A DNA stretch of 13,875 nt from an uncultured Actinomycetes bacterium. Its GTDB lineage: Bacteria > Actinomycetota > Acidimicrobiia > Acidimicrobiales > Ilumatobacteraceae. The position numbers and the translations under genes were made by a program. The stretch covers positions 1-13,875 of the forward strand of contig CAIYHK010000126.1 of NCBI GenBank assembly GCA_903925985.1, written 5' to 3'. Every line of letters begins with the position of its first letter. The first letter of the stretch is position 1. Of this stretch, positions 5,509-13,026 are shown piece after piece. Under the pieces are notes generated by a model. The model made no database searches and was not told the DNA's origin. It saw nothing but the letters and a program-made list of their open reading frames with translations.

Positions 5509-6141
5509 GTGGATGCTCGTACTCGTGCCATTGCGTTGGCGACCAAGGGTTTTATGCCAGAGAACGAGGGTGACGCTCTGGCAGATTGGGCGATACGCGC
5601 GGCTCACCTAGTGGCAGATGCACCAATGCTTGAGGTTGGTTCGTACTGTGGCCGCTCGACTGTTTGGCTCGGCGATGCTGCTCGCAGCGTTAATCGTGTG
5701 CTGTTTGCTGTCGATCACCATCGTGGCTCGGAAGAGAATCAAGCTGGATGGGAATGGCACGACTCAGAAGTTGTCGATGCAGCGACTGGGAAGATGGACA
5801 CACTCCCATTTTTTCGTCGAGCAATTTACGATGCTGGTCTCGAAGACCATGTCATCGCAGTAGTTGGAAAATCCCCGAATGTGGCTCGTGCGTGGACCAC
5901 TCCTTTGAGTTTCTTATTTATTGATGGTGGGCATGGCGTTGAACCAGCACGTGACGACTACCGATTGTGGACTCCGCATGTTGCCGCTAACGGAATTCTG
6001 GCGATCCATGACGTGTTCCCTGATCCAAAAGATGGTGGGCACCCACCGTATGAGGAGATCTACCTTCCAGCCATCCAGTCAGGTCTGTTTACAGAAGTTG
6101 GCGTGGAAGGCTCGCTACGACTTCTTCAGCGCAAAGGCTGA
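5509..6141 (+). CDS. Class I SAM-dependent methyltransferase-like protein (Methyltransf_24 type)
   Basis: A 210-residue Rossmann-fold protein. Motif I is MLEVGSYCGRSTVWLG (40-55), an acidic residue ends strand 2 (AVDHH, about 67-71), and the strand-4 region is SFLFIDGGHGVEPARDDY (134-151), typical of Methyltransf_24 proteins often found near glycan and cell-surface genes. A late segment, LAIHDVFPDPKDGGHPPY, carries His/Asp residues seen in relatives that bind a metal. The GTG at 5509 lacks a Shine-Dalgarno site and lies eight bases after a TATAGG box, suggesting a leaderless message. Its last 27 bases overlap the convergent toroid-protein gene. The substrate cannot be told. It may serve the same pathway as the methyltransferase at 7173-7895, but only proximity suggests so. 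Confidence 0.78.
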   Translation: MDARTRAIALATKGFMPENEGDALADWAIRAAHLVADAPMLEVGSYCGRSTVWLGDAARSVNRVLFAVDHHRGSEENQAGWEWHDSEVVDAATGKMDTLPFFRRAIYDAGLEDHVIAVVGKSPNVARAWTTPLSFLFIDGGHGVEPARDDYRLWTPHVAANGILAIHDVFPDPKDGGHPPYEEIYLPAIQSGLFTEVGVEGSLRLLQRKG

Positions 6142-7176
6142 TTCAGTCTGTAGCGGGTGATCATCAGCCCAGAACAAACGACTCGCCACCGTGTTGCCGG
6201 CAATTGAATCAGCGGCAAGTATCACTGCTGCTGATGTGTACGCACTGCGTTCACCGACTGGAAACCTAATCATCTGCGGGTAGACGATTCCGGTCCAGTA
6301 CGCCCCATCGACGTCGCGATGGGGTCGCGTGCATTCAAGGAGTTCGCGTGCGCGCTCCATGTCGCCGATCGCGGCATAGGACAGGGCGCACTCAGCGGTT
6401 TCTGCGGCCGTGACCCAGGGTTCATCGTGCACGCAGCGAATACCTTTACCAGGCATCACAAACTCATCCCACCTAGAGGCGAGCATCCGTTCGGCTTCGA
6501 AGCCGGTTACAACTCCACAGAGAACGGGGTAGTACCAGTCCATTGCCCAGCGGACCTTGGGTTCGAATACTTGTGGACGGTCACGGATTGCGTCTTCAAG
6601 AAGTCGGTGCGCCCGAGACCAAGATTCATGGTCTTCTTCAAGCAAGTCCGCAATGTGAATCGCACAACGCAACGAATGAGCGATCGAAGAACTGCCTGTG
6701 AGGAGCGCAAAATCCCACGGGCGTTCACCTGGGTGTTGTGCCCAAAGAATTGTTCCGTCGGGTCGGGCCATTGAAAGCACAAAGTCGATTGCTTTACGCA
6801 CCGGCTGCCACATGTATTCGACGAAAGCTCGGTCACTCGTGTAGAGCCAATGGTGCCAAACACCAGCGGCGATGTAGGCGCAAACATTGGAGTCAATCTT
6901 GTGGTCGCTCACTGCACCACTTGGCATGTAGTAGTTGTGCCACCAGCCCTGTTCCGACTGTGTGGCAACTAGCCATTGGTATGCGTGCTCTGCCTGCGAG
7001 TTGAAACCAGCAACATCGAGGGCCATCGCGGTCTCAATGTGATTCCAGGGATCGCAGTGCCCACCAACGAACCAAGGAATCATTCCTGATGGTTGCTGGA
7101 GTCCAACAATCGTGGAAACGGTCTCACATAGTTCATCAGCGCTCATGATGCCGGGAAGATGAGGAATGGTGCTCAT
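6115..7176 (-). CDS. Alpha/alpha-toroid protein (prenyltransferase/squalene-cyclase-like or six-hairpin glycosidase-like), function unknown
   Basis: A 353-residue soluble protein, very rich in Trp and His, with helical repeats of the toroid type: QQPSGMIPWFVGGHCDPWNH (27-46), ATQSEQGWWHNYY (71-83), and ARPDGTILWAQHPGERPWD (137-155), each followed by a helix rich in small residues. Automatic annotation often labels such proteins prenyltransferase or squalene cyclase, but no DxDD cyclase motif and no clear zinc-site triad of protein prenyltransferases is present, so a carbohydrate-active or binding role in the six-hairpin fold is at least as likely. No signal peptide or membrane helix is visible. 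The ATG at 7176 overlaps the stop of the upstream methyltransferase gene in an ATGA arrangement. It is the last gene of the long minus-strand array, and its end overlaps a convergent gene by 27 bases. Confidence 0.65.
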   Translation of the reverse strand: MSTIPHLPGIMSADELCETVSTIVGLQQPSGMIPWFVGGHCDPWNHIETAMALDVAGFNSQAEHAYQWLVATQSEQGWWHNYYMPSGAVSDHKIDSNVCAYIAAGVWHHWLYTSDRAFVEYMWQPVRKAIDFVLSMARPDGTILWAQHPGERPWDFALLTGSSSIAHSLRCAIHIADLLEEDHESWSRAHRLLEDAIRDRPQVFEPKVRWAMDWYYPVLCGVVTGFEAERMLASRWDEFVMPGKGIRCVHDEPWVTAAETAECALSYAAIGDMERARELLECTRPHRDVDGAYWTGIVYPQMIRFPVGERSAYTSAAVILAADSIAGNTVASRLFWADDHPLQTESAFALKKS

Positions 7177-7895
7177 GCACGAGGCTTTCTTGAATACACA
7201 ATGAGGCTTTTGCCCAGCATCGGGCTAAGCATTCGCTCGGCAACTTTCATCGACTTTGGTTGTTTCACGATGTCCCACTCGAGGAACTTGCGATAGCGAG
7301 CAACTAACGGATGGTCATTGTTGGTGGGGCCAACTGCACATTTCAACCACCAATAAGGGGAGTGCAGTGCATGGGCATGATGACTGCCATTTACATCGAG
7401 GCCCGCGGCAGAAAGTTTCGCCTTGAGTTCGGTAGCGGAATAGATGCGCACATGTCCACCAACACTTTTTGGTGCGTGGTATTCGTCAGAGAGCATCCAG
7501 TTAATTTTTTCGGGCCACCAAGTGGGCACGGTAACGGTCAGTGAACCACCGGGCTTCAGGAGCCGCGTGAACTCGGCAATGGCCGAAACATCGTCTTGGA
7601 TGTGTTCAAGAACTTCAGAGGTGACGATGTGATCAAACGATCCATCATCAAATGGAAGCTTTGTGGCATCTCCTTGAAGGCTGGCCACAAATTTGTCACG
7701 AGTGATTTCACCAGCTTCAAGCATCGCGCCAAAAGTGTTGCGGGTGACGCGGACTTCATCTTCCGCATAGTCAAGCGCAACAACTCGAGCTCCACGACGC
7801 GCCGCTTCAAACGCGTGACGACCAAAGCCCACGCCAGCGTCAAGCAATAAGTCATCTGGCTTGATGCCGAGTCGATCAAATCTCACTGTCAACAT
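7173..7895 (-). CDS. Class I SAM-dependent methyltransferase (Methyltransf_11 type)
   Basis: A 240-residue protein with a complete SAM fold in order: motif I LLLDAGVGFGRHAFEAARRG (16-35), an acidic end of strand 2 (VVALDYAEDEV, 38-48), GDATKLPFDDGSFDHIVTSE (about 74-93), then EVLEHI and LKPGGSLTVTVP. The C-terminal part has YSATELKAKLSAAGL, common in UbiE/Cfr10-like small-molecule methyltransferases, and an aromatic-rich cap. The ATG at 7895 starts four bases after the TAA of the GT4 gene and the stop overlaps the next start by four bases. Fixed pairing with a GT4 enzyme suggests methylation of a sugar or a glycosylated lipid. The substrate is not determined by the sequence. Confidence 0.85.
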   Translation of the reverse strand: MLTVRFDRLGIKPDDLLLDAGVGFGRHAFEAARRGARVVALDYAEDEVRVTRNTFGAMLEAGEITRDKFVASLQGDATKLPFDDGSFDHIVTSEVLEHIQDDVSAIAEFTRLLKPGGSLTVTVPTWWPEKINWMLSDEYHAPKSVGGHVRIYSATELKAKLSAAGLDVNGSHHAHALHSPYWWLKCAVGPTNNDHPLVARYRKFLEWDIVKQPKSMKVAERMLSPMLGKSLIVYSRKPRA

Positions 7896-7899
7896 GGAA

Positions 7900-9195
7900 T
7901 TAGCGTCCGGATTTCAGCCGCTCCGTTTTACGGATGTTCTCGGGCATCGCAAGAACCTCTCGGTACTGTTCGACTGTGAGTTCAGCGCAGTGGCGCCAAC
8001 TCCAGCGTTCAATTACGCGTTGACGACCCGCAGCTCCAACCCGACTCCGAAGTTCGGCGTTGTCGAGTCCGCGCCGGATGGTGGCTGCGAGAGCTTCAGC
8101 GTCACCAGCTGGACACGAGAGCACCGTATCGCCGTCAGTTCCAGTGACCTCGGGTAATGCGCCGCCGTCGGTGGCGACGAGACAAGTGCCTGTGCACATG
8201 GCTTCGATCGCAGGAAGGCTGAAACCCTCATAGAGGCTGGGCACCACCGCGAGTTCTGACTCCGCATACAACTCAACAATGCGCTCGTCGGTAACTCCGC
8301 TCACAAAACTCACATTGTTTGTGAGTCCGAGAGAGTCAATCAGGTCAAGGCTCTTGCCCGTCTTTGGTTTGCCGATAATCGTGAGATGCACATCGCGCTC
8401 AGTTCGAAGCTTGGCCATCGCTTCAAGTAGATACGAAAGACCCTTTAGTGCAACGTCAGCTGATGCAGTGGTGATCAATCGCCCAGGTTGACGCGCAATA
8501 TGGGGTTGTGGTTTGAACAAGTCGGGATCAACCCCAACTGGCACAAGACGCATGCGATCAAGATCAACTTTCATATCTTCATGAATGTCTTTGATCGAGT
8601 TTTCACTCACCACCACAATTCGTGGCATGCGGCTCGCTACTCGACCCTGCATCTTTACGAATGAATACCAACGACCGATGGACCAGCGCTTAAACCAATT
8701 TGGTGCATGACTCATTTCGAGTTCACGATCCTTGGTTATGGGGTGGTGCAATGTGACGATGGTGGGGATGAACTTGTTGATCTCCAGAATTCCATAGCCG
8801 AGGCACTGATTGTCGTGTACCAAATCAAACTCATGTCGGCGCTTACGAAGCTCTTTGCGAGCACGGGCACTAAAGGCCAAGGGTTCGCTAAATGTTCCAG
8901 TTGAGAATTGAGCTACCTCGAGTACATCGGCCCACGATTTGTACTCCCAGATAGCCGGGAAGCGACCTGGATATTGATCGTTGAAAATGTCAAGGCTGCG
9001 GAGTTTGTGCAACTCAACGCGTTCATCAAGGATCGGGTAAGGCTGACCACTGAAAACTTCGACATGGTGCCCGAGGTCCGCCAGCGCTTTGGTCAGATGG
9101 CGCGTGTACACACCTTGACCACCAACATGTGGTTTACCGCGGTAGGTGAGGTATGCGAGGCGCAACGGGCCATTGGGATCAGGCATCGGGGGCAT
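7900..9195 (-). CDS. GT4-family glycosyltransferase (GT-B fold)
   Basis: The 431-residue product has both Rossmann domains of a GT-B retaining enzyme. The N-terminal acceptor domain carries HVGGQGVYTRHLTKAL (about 23-38), the glycine-rich loop found in MshA/PimB-like enzymes. The C-terminal donor domain carries RLVPVGVDPDLF (about 216-227), TASADVALKGLSYLLEAM (the RLxxxKG-type site with ALKG), and the EX7E motif in YEGFSLPAIEAM (Glu323 and Glu331). No signal peptide or membrane segment is seen, so it acts on the cytoplasmic face. The frame opens with TTG at 9204, but ATG at 9195 or 9186 is likelier; 9195 is used here. It starts 33 bases after the lnt stop and ends four bases before the methyltransferase. 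A nucleotide-sugar donor and a lipid or glycan acceptor are expected, both unknown. Confidence 0.9.
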   Translation of the reverse strand: MPPMPDPNGPLRLAYLTYRGKPHVGGQGVYTRHLTKALADLGHHVEVFSGQPYPILDERVELHKLRSLDIFNDQYPGRFPAIWEYKSWADVLEVAQFSTGTFSEPLAFSARARKELRKRRHEFDLVHDNQCLGYGILEINKFIPTIVTLHHPITKDRELEMSHAPNWFKRWSIGRWYSFVKMQGRVASRMPRIVVVSENSIKDIHEDMKVDLDRMRLVPVGVDPDLFKPQPHIARQPGRLITTASADVALKGLSYLLEAMAKLRTERDVHLTIIGKPKTGKSLDLIDSLGLTNNVSFVSGVTDERIVELYAESELAVVPSLYEGFSLPAIEAMCTGTCLVATDGGALPEVTGTDGDTVLSCPAGDAEALAATIRRGLDNAELRSRVGAAGRQRVIERWSWRHCAELTVEQYREVLAMPENIRKTERLKSGR

Positions 9196-9228
9196 GGCTT
9201 TCAAGCCTACCTGTCGGCCATGTTTGAC

Positions 9229-10734
9229 CTACTGGGCTAACGCTTTGGCGCGGGCGCGCCCTTTAATCATCGCCCCTGCAAGAAGAATGAACAATGCCGC
9301 AATGTATGGCGCATCACCAAGTTGTGAGTAGGGAGTTCGACCCGAACGCAGGTGCACGGTCTCAATCAACACGCGTTCTTCACTCACAGCACTGCGCTGG
9401 ATGACTCTGCCATTGTGATCAACAAACGCTGAAAAACCAGTTGGTGCTGCTTGTGCCACCCATCGACTCGACTCGATGGCGCGGAGCCTTGATGATGCAA
9501 CCTGTTGGGTTTGAAGGATGGTGCCGGTGTAGCTCGAACCATTGGTTGGATTGATGACCAGTTCTGCTCCACGTTCAATGCCTTCGTTAACTCGACCACC
9601 AAAGAAGATCTCCCACGAAATTGCAACTGCAAGTGTTGTCCCATTTATCGACAACTTTGCAGGCGTAGTTCCAGCCACTGCATCATTCGGTACTAGATCA
9701 ACTGGAGCACCAAGTGCATCAAGTAGTCCACGCATCGGCATGTACTCACCGAAGGGAACACGACGCACTTTGTCGTATCGATCAGTAACCGTGCCATCGG
9801 GTTGCAGCACAACCTGTGCATTGAGGAATCGACCAGGCTCGGCGTCTTCTGTGATCCCAATCAAAAATGGCACATTCAATCGCGCTGCTTCTGCAGCGAT
9901 TAACTCACGCGCATTGCTTGTGGCAAATGTTTCTAGATCCACATCAACTACGTTCTCTGGCCACAACACAAAATCAACTTGGTCGGTGTTGCTGATTTTT
10001 CGTGTGGCTTCAATGTGTCGTTGCAGTACTTCATTTGGATCGGAATTGATGGCTCTTGTTCCTTGTTCGCCACCACCTTGAACAATTGCGATTCGCACCG
10101 TGCCAACACGGTGTGAGAAATCGCTGAATCTTGGGACAACGCCTGCAACCAAGACAACACCCACAAGCGCAACCGCGCCAGAGAATTGGGGGTGGGTGTA
10201 CAAACGGGTCAGCAGAGCGGCTGTTGCAAAGCCAAACAGAGTGAGTAAGAGAACCCCGCCAAAGCGGGCGAGTAATCCAAATGGGCTGGCAGCCAGAGCG
10301 ATCCCAAAAGAAGCAAGGGGTACACCGCCGAATGGAAATGAAAATCGAAGTGCTTCGGCAAGCGTGTGCGCCACAACTTGTACCGTGAGCCGATGGCGGG
10401 TTGTATCACGATCTGCATGCACGACCACCAGCTGCGAGATGTATTCGGCAACTGCATGAAATCCAGCAAAGGCCACAACTGCTGCGATGTATCCCGGAAT
10501 GCTTAGTGATTTCATCCACCAAGTCGCAGGTGCAAGCCATGCGGCACACCAGATCGCTGCGACTTGTACGTGGGAGCGCCGTGTTGGCGTTGGTTCATTC
10601 ACTAATAGGAGAAACCATGCAACACCTACAAAAAGAAGTGGCCACCAACCCCAGGGCGGGAGTGATAGGGCAGTGAGAACGCCAGCTCCCAAAGCCGACA
10701 GTGTCCGGCGCAGTCTTTCGTATCGGGATTTCAT
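9229..10734 (-). CDS. lnt: Apolipoprotein N-acyltransferase-like membrane protein (Lnt), catalytic Cys replaced by Ser
   Basis: Lnt N-acylates the terminal Cys of lipoproteins on the outer face of the membrane. The 501-residue protein has the family layout: several N-terminal membrane helices (about 12-200, including GAGVLTALSLPPWGWWPLLF), a nitrilase-type domain (about 212-465), and a last membrane helix (about 477-491). Expected catalytic residues: Glu260 in LWPENVVD, Lys322 in YDKVRRVPFGEYMP (with Glu330), but the nucleophile segment reads AISWEIFFG, so Ser373 (codon TCG) stands where E. coli Lnt has Cys387. NPTNGSSYTG replaces the usual SNDxWFG loop. The protein may be inactive, use another chemistry, or represent a lineage variant. 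The start overlaps the cgoX stop (ATGA). No ppm1-type mannosyltransferase domain is attached, unlike in mycobacteria; a GT4 gene follows. Confidence 0.85.
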   Translation of the reverse strand: MKSRYERLRRTLSALGAGVLTALSLPPWGWWPLLFVGVAWFLLLVNEPTPTRRSHVQVAAIWCAAWLAPATWWMKSLSIPGYIAAVVAFAGFHAVAEYISQLVVVHADRDTTRHRLTVQVVAHTLAEALRFSFPFGGVPLASFGIALAASPFGLLARFGGVLLLTLFGFATAALLTRLYTHPQFSGAVALVGVVLVAGVVPRFSDFSHRVGTVRIAIVQGGGEQGTRAINSDPNEVLQRHIEATRKISNTDQVDFVLWPENVVDVDLETFATSNARELIAAEAARLNVPFLIGITEDAEPGRFLNAQVVLQPDGTVTDRYDKVRRVPFGEYMPMRGLLDALGAPVDLVPNDAVAGTTPAKLSINGTTLAVAISWEIFFGGRVNEGIERGAELVINPTNGSSYTGTILQTQQVASSRLRAIESSRWVAQAAPTGFSAFVDHNGRVIQRSAVSEERVLIETVHLRSGRTPYSQLGDAPYIAALFILLAGAMIKGRARAKALAQ

Positions 10735-12104
10735 CGGCCGCTGAATGCAACAACCTTGTCAGCAACGGCACGTGCTTGTTGGACACAAGCTGGGATGCCG
10801 ATTCCACGATGTGAAGCACCAGCTATGAACACGCCTGGGGCGACACTTTCGAGTTCATGCTCGATTTTTTCAACCCGCGCAAAATGCCCTGGTCGGTACT
10901 GTGGAAACGCATTGTTCCATCGTGAGATGCGCGATTCAATCGGTGAGAAACTAACGCCAAGGTGTCGCTGCAAATCTGCAAGCACGGCACTCAACACTTG
11001 ATCATCATCGAGTCCGTCTGCTGGGTTCCCGTCTTGGCCAAGCGAAACTCGCAGAATTTTCGACCCGTCATCTGGCTGCCAGTGAGCCCACTTGTTCGAA
11101 GCAAATGAAACGGCAGTCACCTTGTGCTGATCACGCTTGGGAACTAGGTAACCGCTTCCAGTGAGATCACGTGGGAACTCTGAGCCAGGTACACGAAGTG
11201 TTGCAATGGTTACTCCTATGTGATCCCAATCACCAAGACTCACTGATACACGTGGTGCTACCGCTGCCAACATTGGAGCCGAAACCGCAGCCGGACTCGC
11301 CACGATTATCGAATCAGCCTCATATGTGTGCCCAGGGCAGTGCACTTGATAGCCGGGCTCAATCATCTTCACGGCGGTGTTTGTGAGCGTCTTTACTCCG
11401 AGTTCAGAGTTACGAGCCCAAAGAGCATCAATCACAGCACCGATACCTTGGCGTGGCGCAGCGAATATTGCTCCTGCTGTTGTCGCTGCAGCAGCTTTCT
11501 TCTGTTTACGTACGGCAAGTAAGAGACTTCTGTTGCCGTTTGCTAATGCTGCCAACTGTGGGACGGAATCAATGCTGATGTTGTCCGTGTCGGATGCGTA
11601 GATGCTGCCAATCAGTGGGTCAACAAGGTAGTTGTGCACATCGTTTCCAAACCGACGACGAATGAGCTTTCCGATCGAGTCACCAGCATCAGTCTTGGGC
11701 AGGAATGGTTCGAGTCCCGCACGAATCTTCCCCAATGGGGAGATCAATCCGGATTTGGCTATTGGCATTATTTCGCCAGGGACGCCAAGCATTAGCCCAC
11801 TGGGAATTGAGTGCAGTTTTTTGTGCCAGACATATGCCGAGCCCGTAGCAGGAGCGGTCAAATCACTTTCAGTAAATCCCAGTTCTCTAACGAGTTGAAG
11901 TGCGTATGGGATGCGCACCAAAAATGCGTCGGGTCCTTCGTCCACTGCTGGCAACCCAGCAAAAGGTGAAGAGTGGATGTTGCCCCCAACGCGTGGTGAT
12001 GCCTCTAGAACAGTCACCTCAAACTCTGGCCGTTGAGTCTTGATTGCGTAAGCAGCGGTCAAGCCAGTGATGCCTGCACCAATGATCACGACACGACGTG
12101 ACAT
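10731..12104 (-). CDS. cgoX: Coproporphyrinogen III oxidase CgoX (HemY/PPO family)
   Basis: An FAD-dependent oxidase of the protoporphyrinogen oxidase (HemY, also annotated hemG) family. In Actinomycetota these usually oxidise coproporphyrinogen III to coproporphyrin III in the coproporphyrin-dependent heme route. The 457 residues begin with the dinucleotide-binding motif VVIIGAGITGLTAAYA (5-20), then EASPRVGGNIHS and VDEGPDAFLVR; the C-terminus has GVFIAGASHRGIGIPACVQQ, the second FAD contact. The start is the ATG at 12104, chosen because AGGAA lies six bases before it; a longer frame to 12140 would run into hemH. It lies between hemH and lnt, with one base after the hemH stop and a 4-base overlap with lnt. 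The adjacent coproporphyrin-type ferrochelatase supports CgoX over true PPO, though substrate preference cannot be read from the sequence alone. Confidence 0.93.
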   Translation of the reverse strand: MSRRVVIIGAGITGLTAAYAIKTQRPEFEVTVLEASPRVGGNIHSSPFAGLPAVDEGPDAFLVRIPYALQLVRELGFTESDLTAPATGSAYVWHKKLHSIPSGLMLGVPGEIMPIAKSGLISPLGKIRAGLEPFLPKTDAGDSIGKLIRRRFGNDVHNYLVDPLIGSIYASDTDNISIDSVPQLAALANGNRSLLLAVRKQKKAAAATTAGAIFAAPRQGIGAVIDALWARNSELGVKTLTNTAVKMIEPGYQVHCPGHTYEADSIIVASPAAVSAPMLAAVAPRVSVSLGDWDHIGVTIATLRVPGSEFPRDLTGSGYLVPKRDQHKVTAVSFASNKWAHWQPDDGSKILRVSLGQDGNPADGLDDDQVLSAVLADLQRHLGVSFSPIESRISRWNNAFPQYRPGHFARVEKIEHELESVAPGVFIAGASHRGIGIPACVQQARAVADKVVAFSGR

Positions 12105-12105
12105 T

Positions 12106-13026
12106 TCAGATTCCTGCGAGTTGTGTGACCCGTGCGGCAAGTGCGTTCATCACATTGGGATCGGTATTCACGCATGCCGTGCGTGAAAAGCCGAGCCCCT
12201 TAGATGATGCATGGTTCAAAGCCTCAATATCGAGGTCATAAAGAACCTCGAGATGGTCAGCCACGAAACCACATGCGCTGACGATGACCGATTGATAGGC
12301 GCCTTGTGCGGCCACGTCATCGATCACTTGCAAGATGTCGGGTCCAAGCCACGGCTCTGGTGTGCGGCCGGCTGACTGCCAGGCAATATCCCAATCGGCA
12401 CCTTCATTAAGCCCAAGATTGCTGGCAATCACTTCAGCAGTAGAACGCAACTCGCTCACGTATGGATCACCACCATCAATGATTCGCTGTGGCAAAGAAT
12501 GGGCCGTGAAAAACACCTTCGTTTTCCCGTTTGCGTTCTTAAGTTTGCTACGCAGATCAGTGGTCAAGAATTCAACAAACGCTGGCTCGGTAGCCCAAGT
12601 ATCAACACCACTGACCTTGACCCCTGCGGGCTCAGCGATCGCCTTTACGCGACCCAAATATTGGCCGATTGAATAAGAGGAGTAGTGCGGAGCCAAAACC
12701 AAACCCACGATGGACTCAACACCTTCATCTATCAACTGCTGTGTCGCGTCTTCAATCATGGGTGCTGCGTGCTTGAGGCCGAGGCGCACAGTGAAAGCAC
12801 CGGGATTAATTGCATCTAATGCGGCTTGCAGCGAATCGCGCTGGGCATCGGTGATCTTGGCTAGTGGAGATAAGCCACCAATCGCTTCGTAGCGACGTAT
12901 GAGATCTCCAAGTTGTTCTTCAGTCGGCGGGCGACCGCGGCGGATGTCGGTGTAATACGGAAGTATTTCGTCTTTGCTGCGCGGTGTGCCGTAAGCCATG
13001 AGGACGACACCTATTGGAGTTTTCAC
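12106..13026 (-). CDS. hemH: Ferrochelatase, probably coproporphyrin ferrochelatase CpfC
   Basis: Inserts Fe2+ into the porphyrin ring, in this gene setting probably coproporphyrin III. The 306-residue product carries AYGTP with Tyr12, the Tyr iron ligand seen in the Bacillus and Listeria-type coproporphyrin enzymes, YEAIGGLSPLAKIT (46-59), the catalytic His176 in FTAHSLP (173-179) and Glu260 in ADHLEVLYD (256-264). Only two cysteines are present, in SACGF and TACVN, so the C-terminal CxxxxxxCxC [2Fe-2S] motif found in mycobacterial ferrochelatase is absent. The GTG at 13026 follows a strong AAGGAG (13033-13038) and overlaps the hemE stop (GTGA). It sits between hemE and cgoX as a coupled heme unit. 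Alternatively named cpfC. Confidence 0.94.
   Translation of the reverse strand: MKTPIGVVLMAYGTPRSKDEILPYYTDIRRGRPPTEEQLGDLIRRYEAIGGLSPLAKITDAQRDSLQAALDAINPGAFTVRLGLKHAAPMIEDATQQLIDEGVESIVGLVLAPHYSSYSIGQYLGRVKAIAEPAGVKVSGVDTWATEPAFVEFLTTDLRSKLKNANGKTKVFFTAHSLPQRIIDGGDPYVSELRSTAEVIASNLGLNEGADWDIAWQSAGRTPEPWLGPDILQVIDDVAAQGAYQSVIVSACGFVADHLEVLYDLDIEALNHASSKGLGFSRTACVNTDPNVMNALAARVTQLAGI
12111..12115 (-). promoter_or_regulatory. Shine-Dalgarno site fixing the cgoX start
   Basis: On the minus strand AGGAA lies six bases before the ATG at 12104, within the last codons of hemH. It supports the MSRRVVIIGAG start over the upstream in-frame start at 12140. Confidence 0.65.

Noticed and set aside
6115..7176. 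Squalene-hopene cyclase or protein prenyltransferase assignment
   Set aside because: No DxDD motif and no evident zinc-binding set is present; only the toroid-like repeats fit, so function is left open.
9542..10081. 179-codon plus-strand frame inside lnt
   Set aside because: It is a Ser/Thr-rich shadow of the lnt coding strand with no family resemblance.
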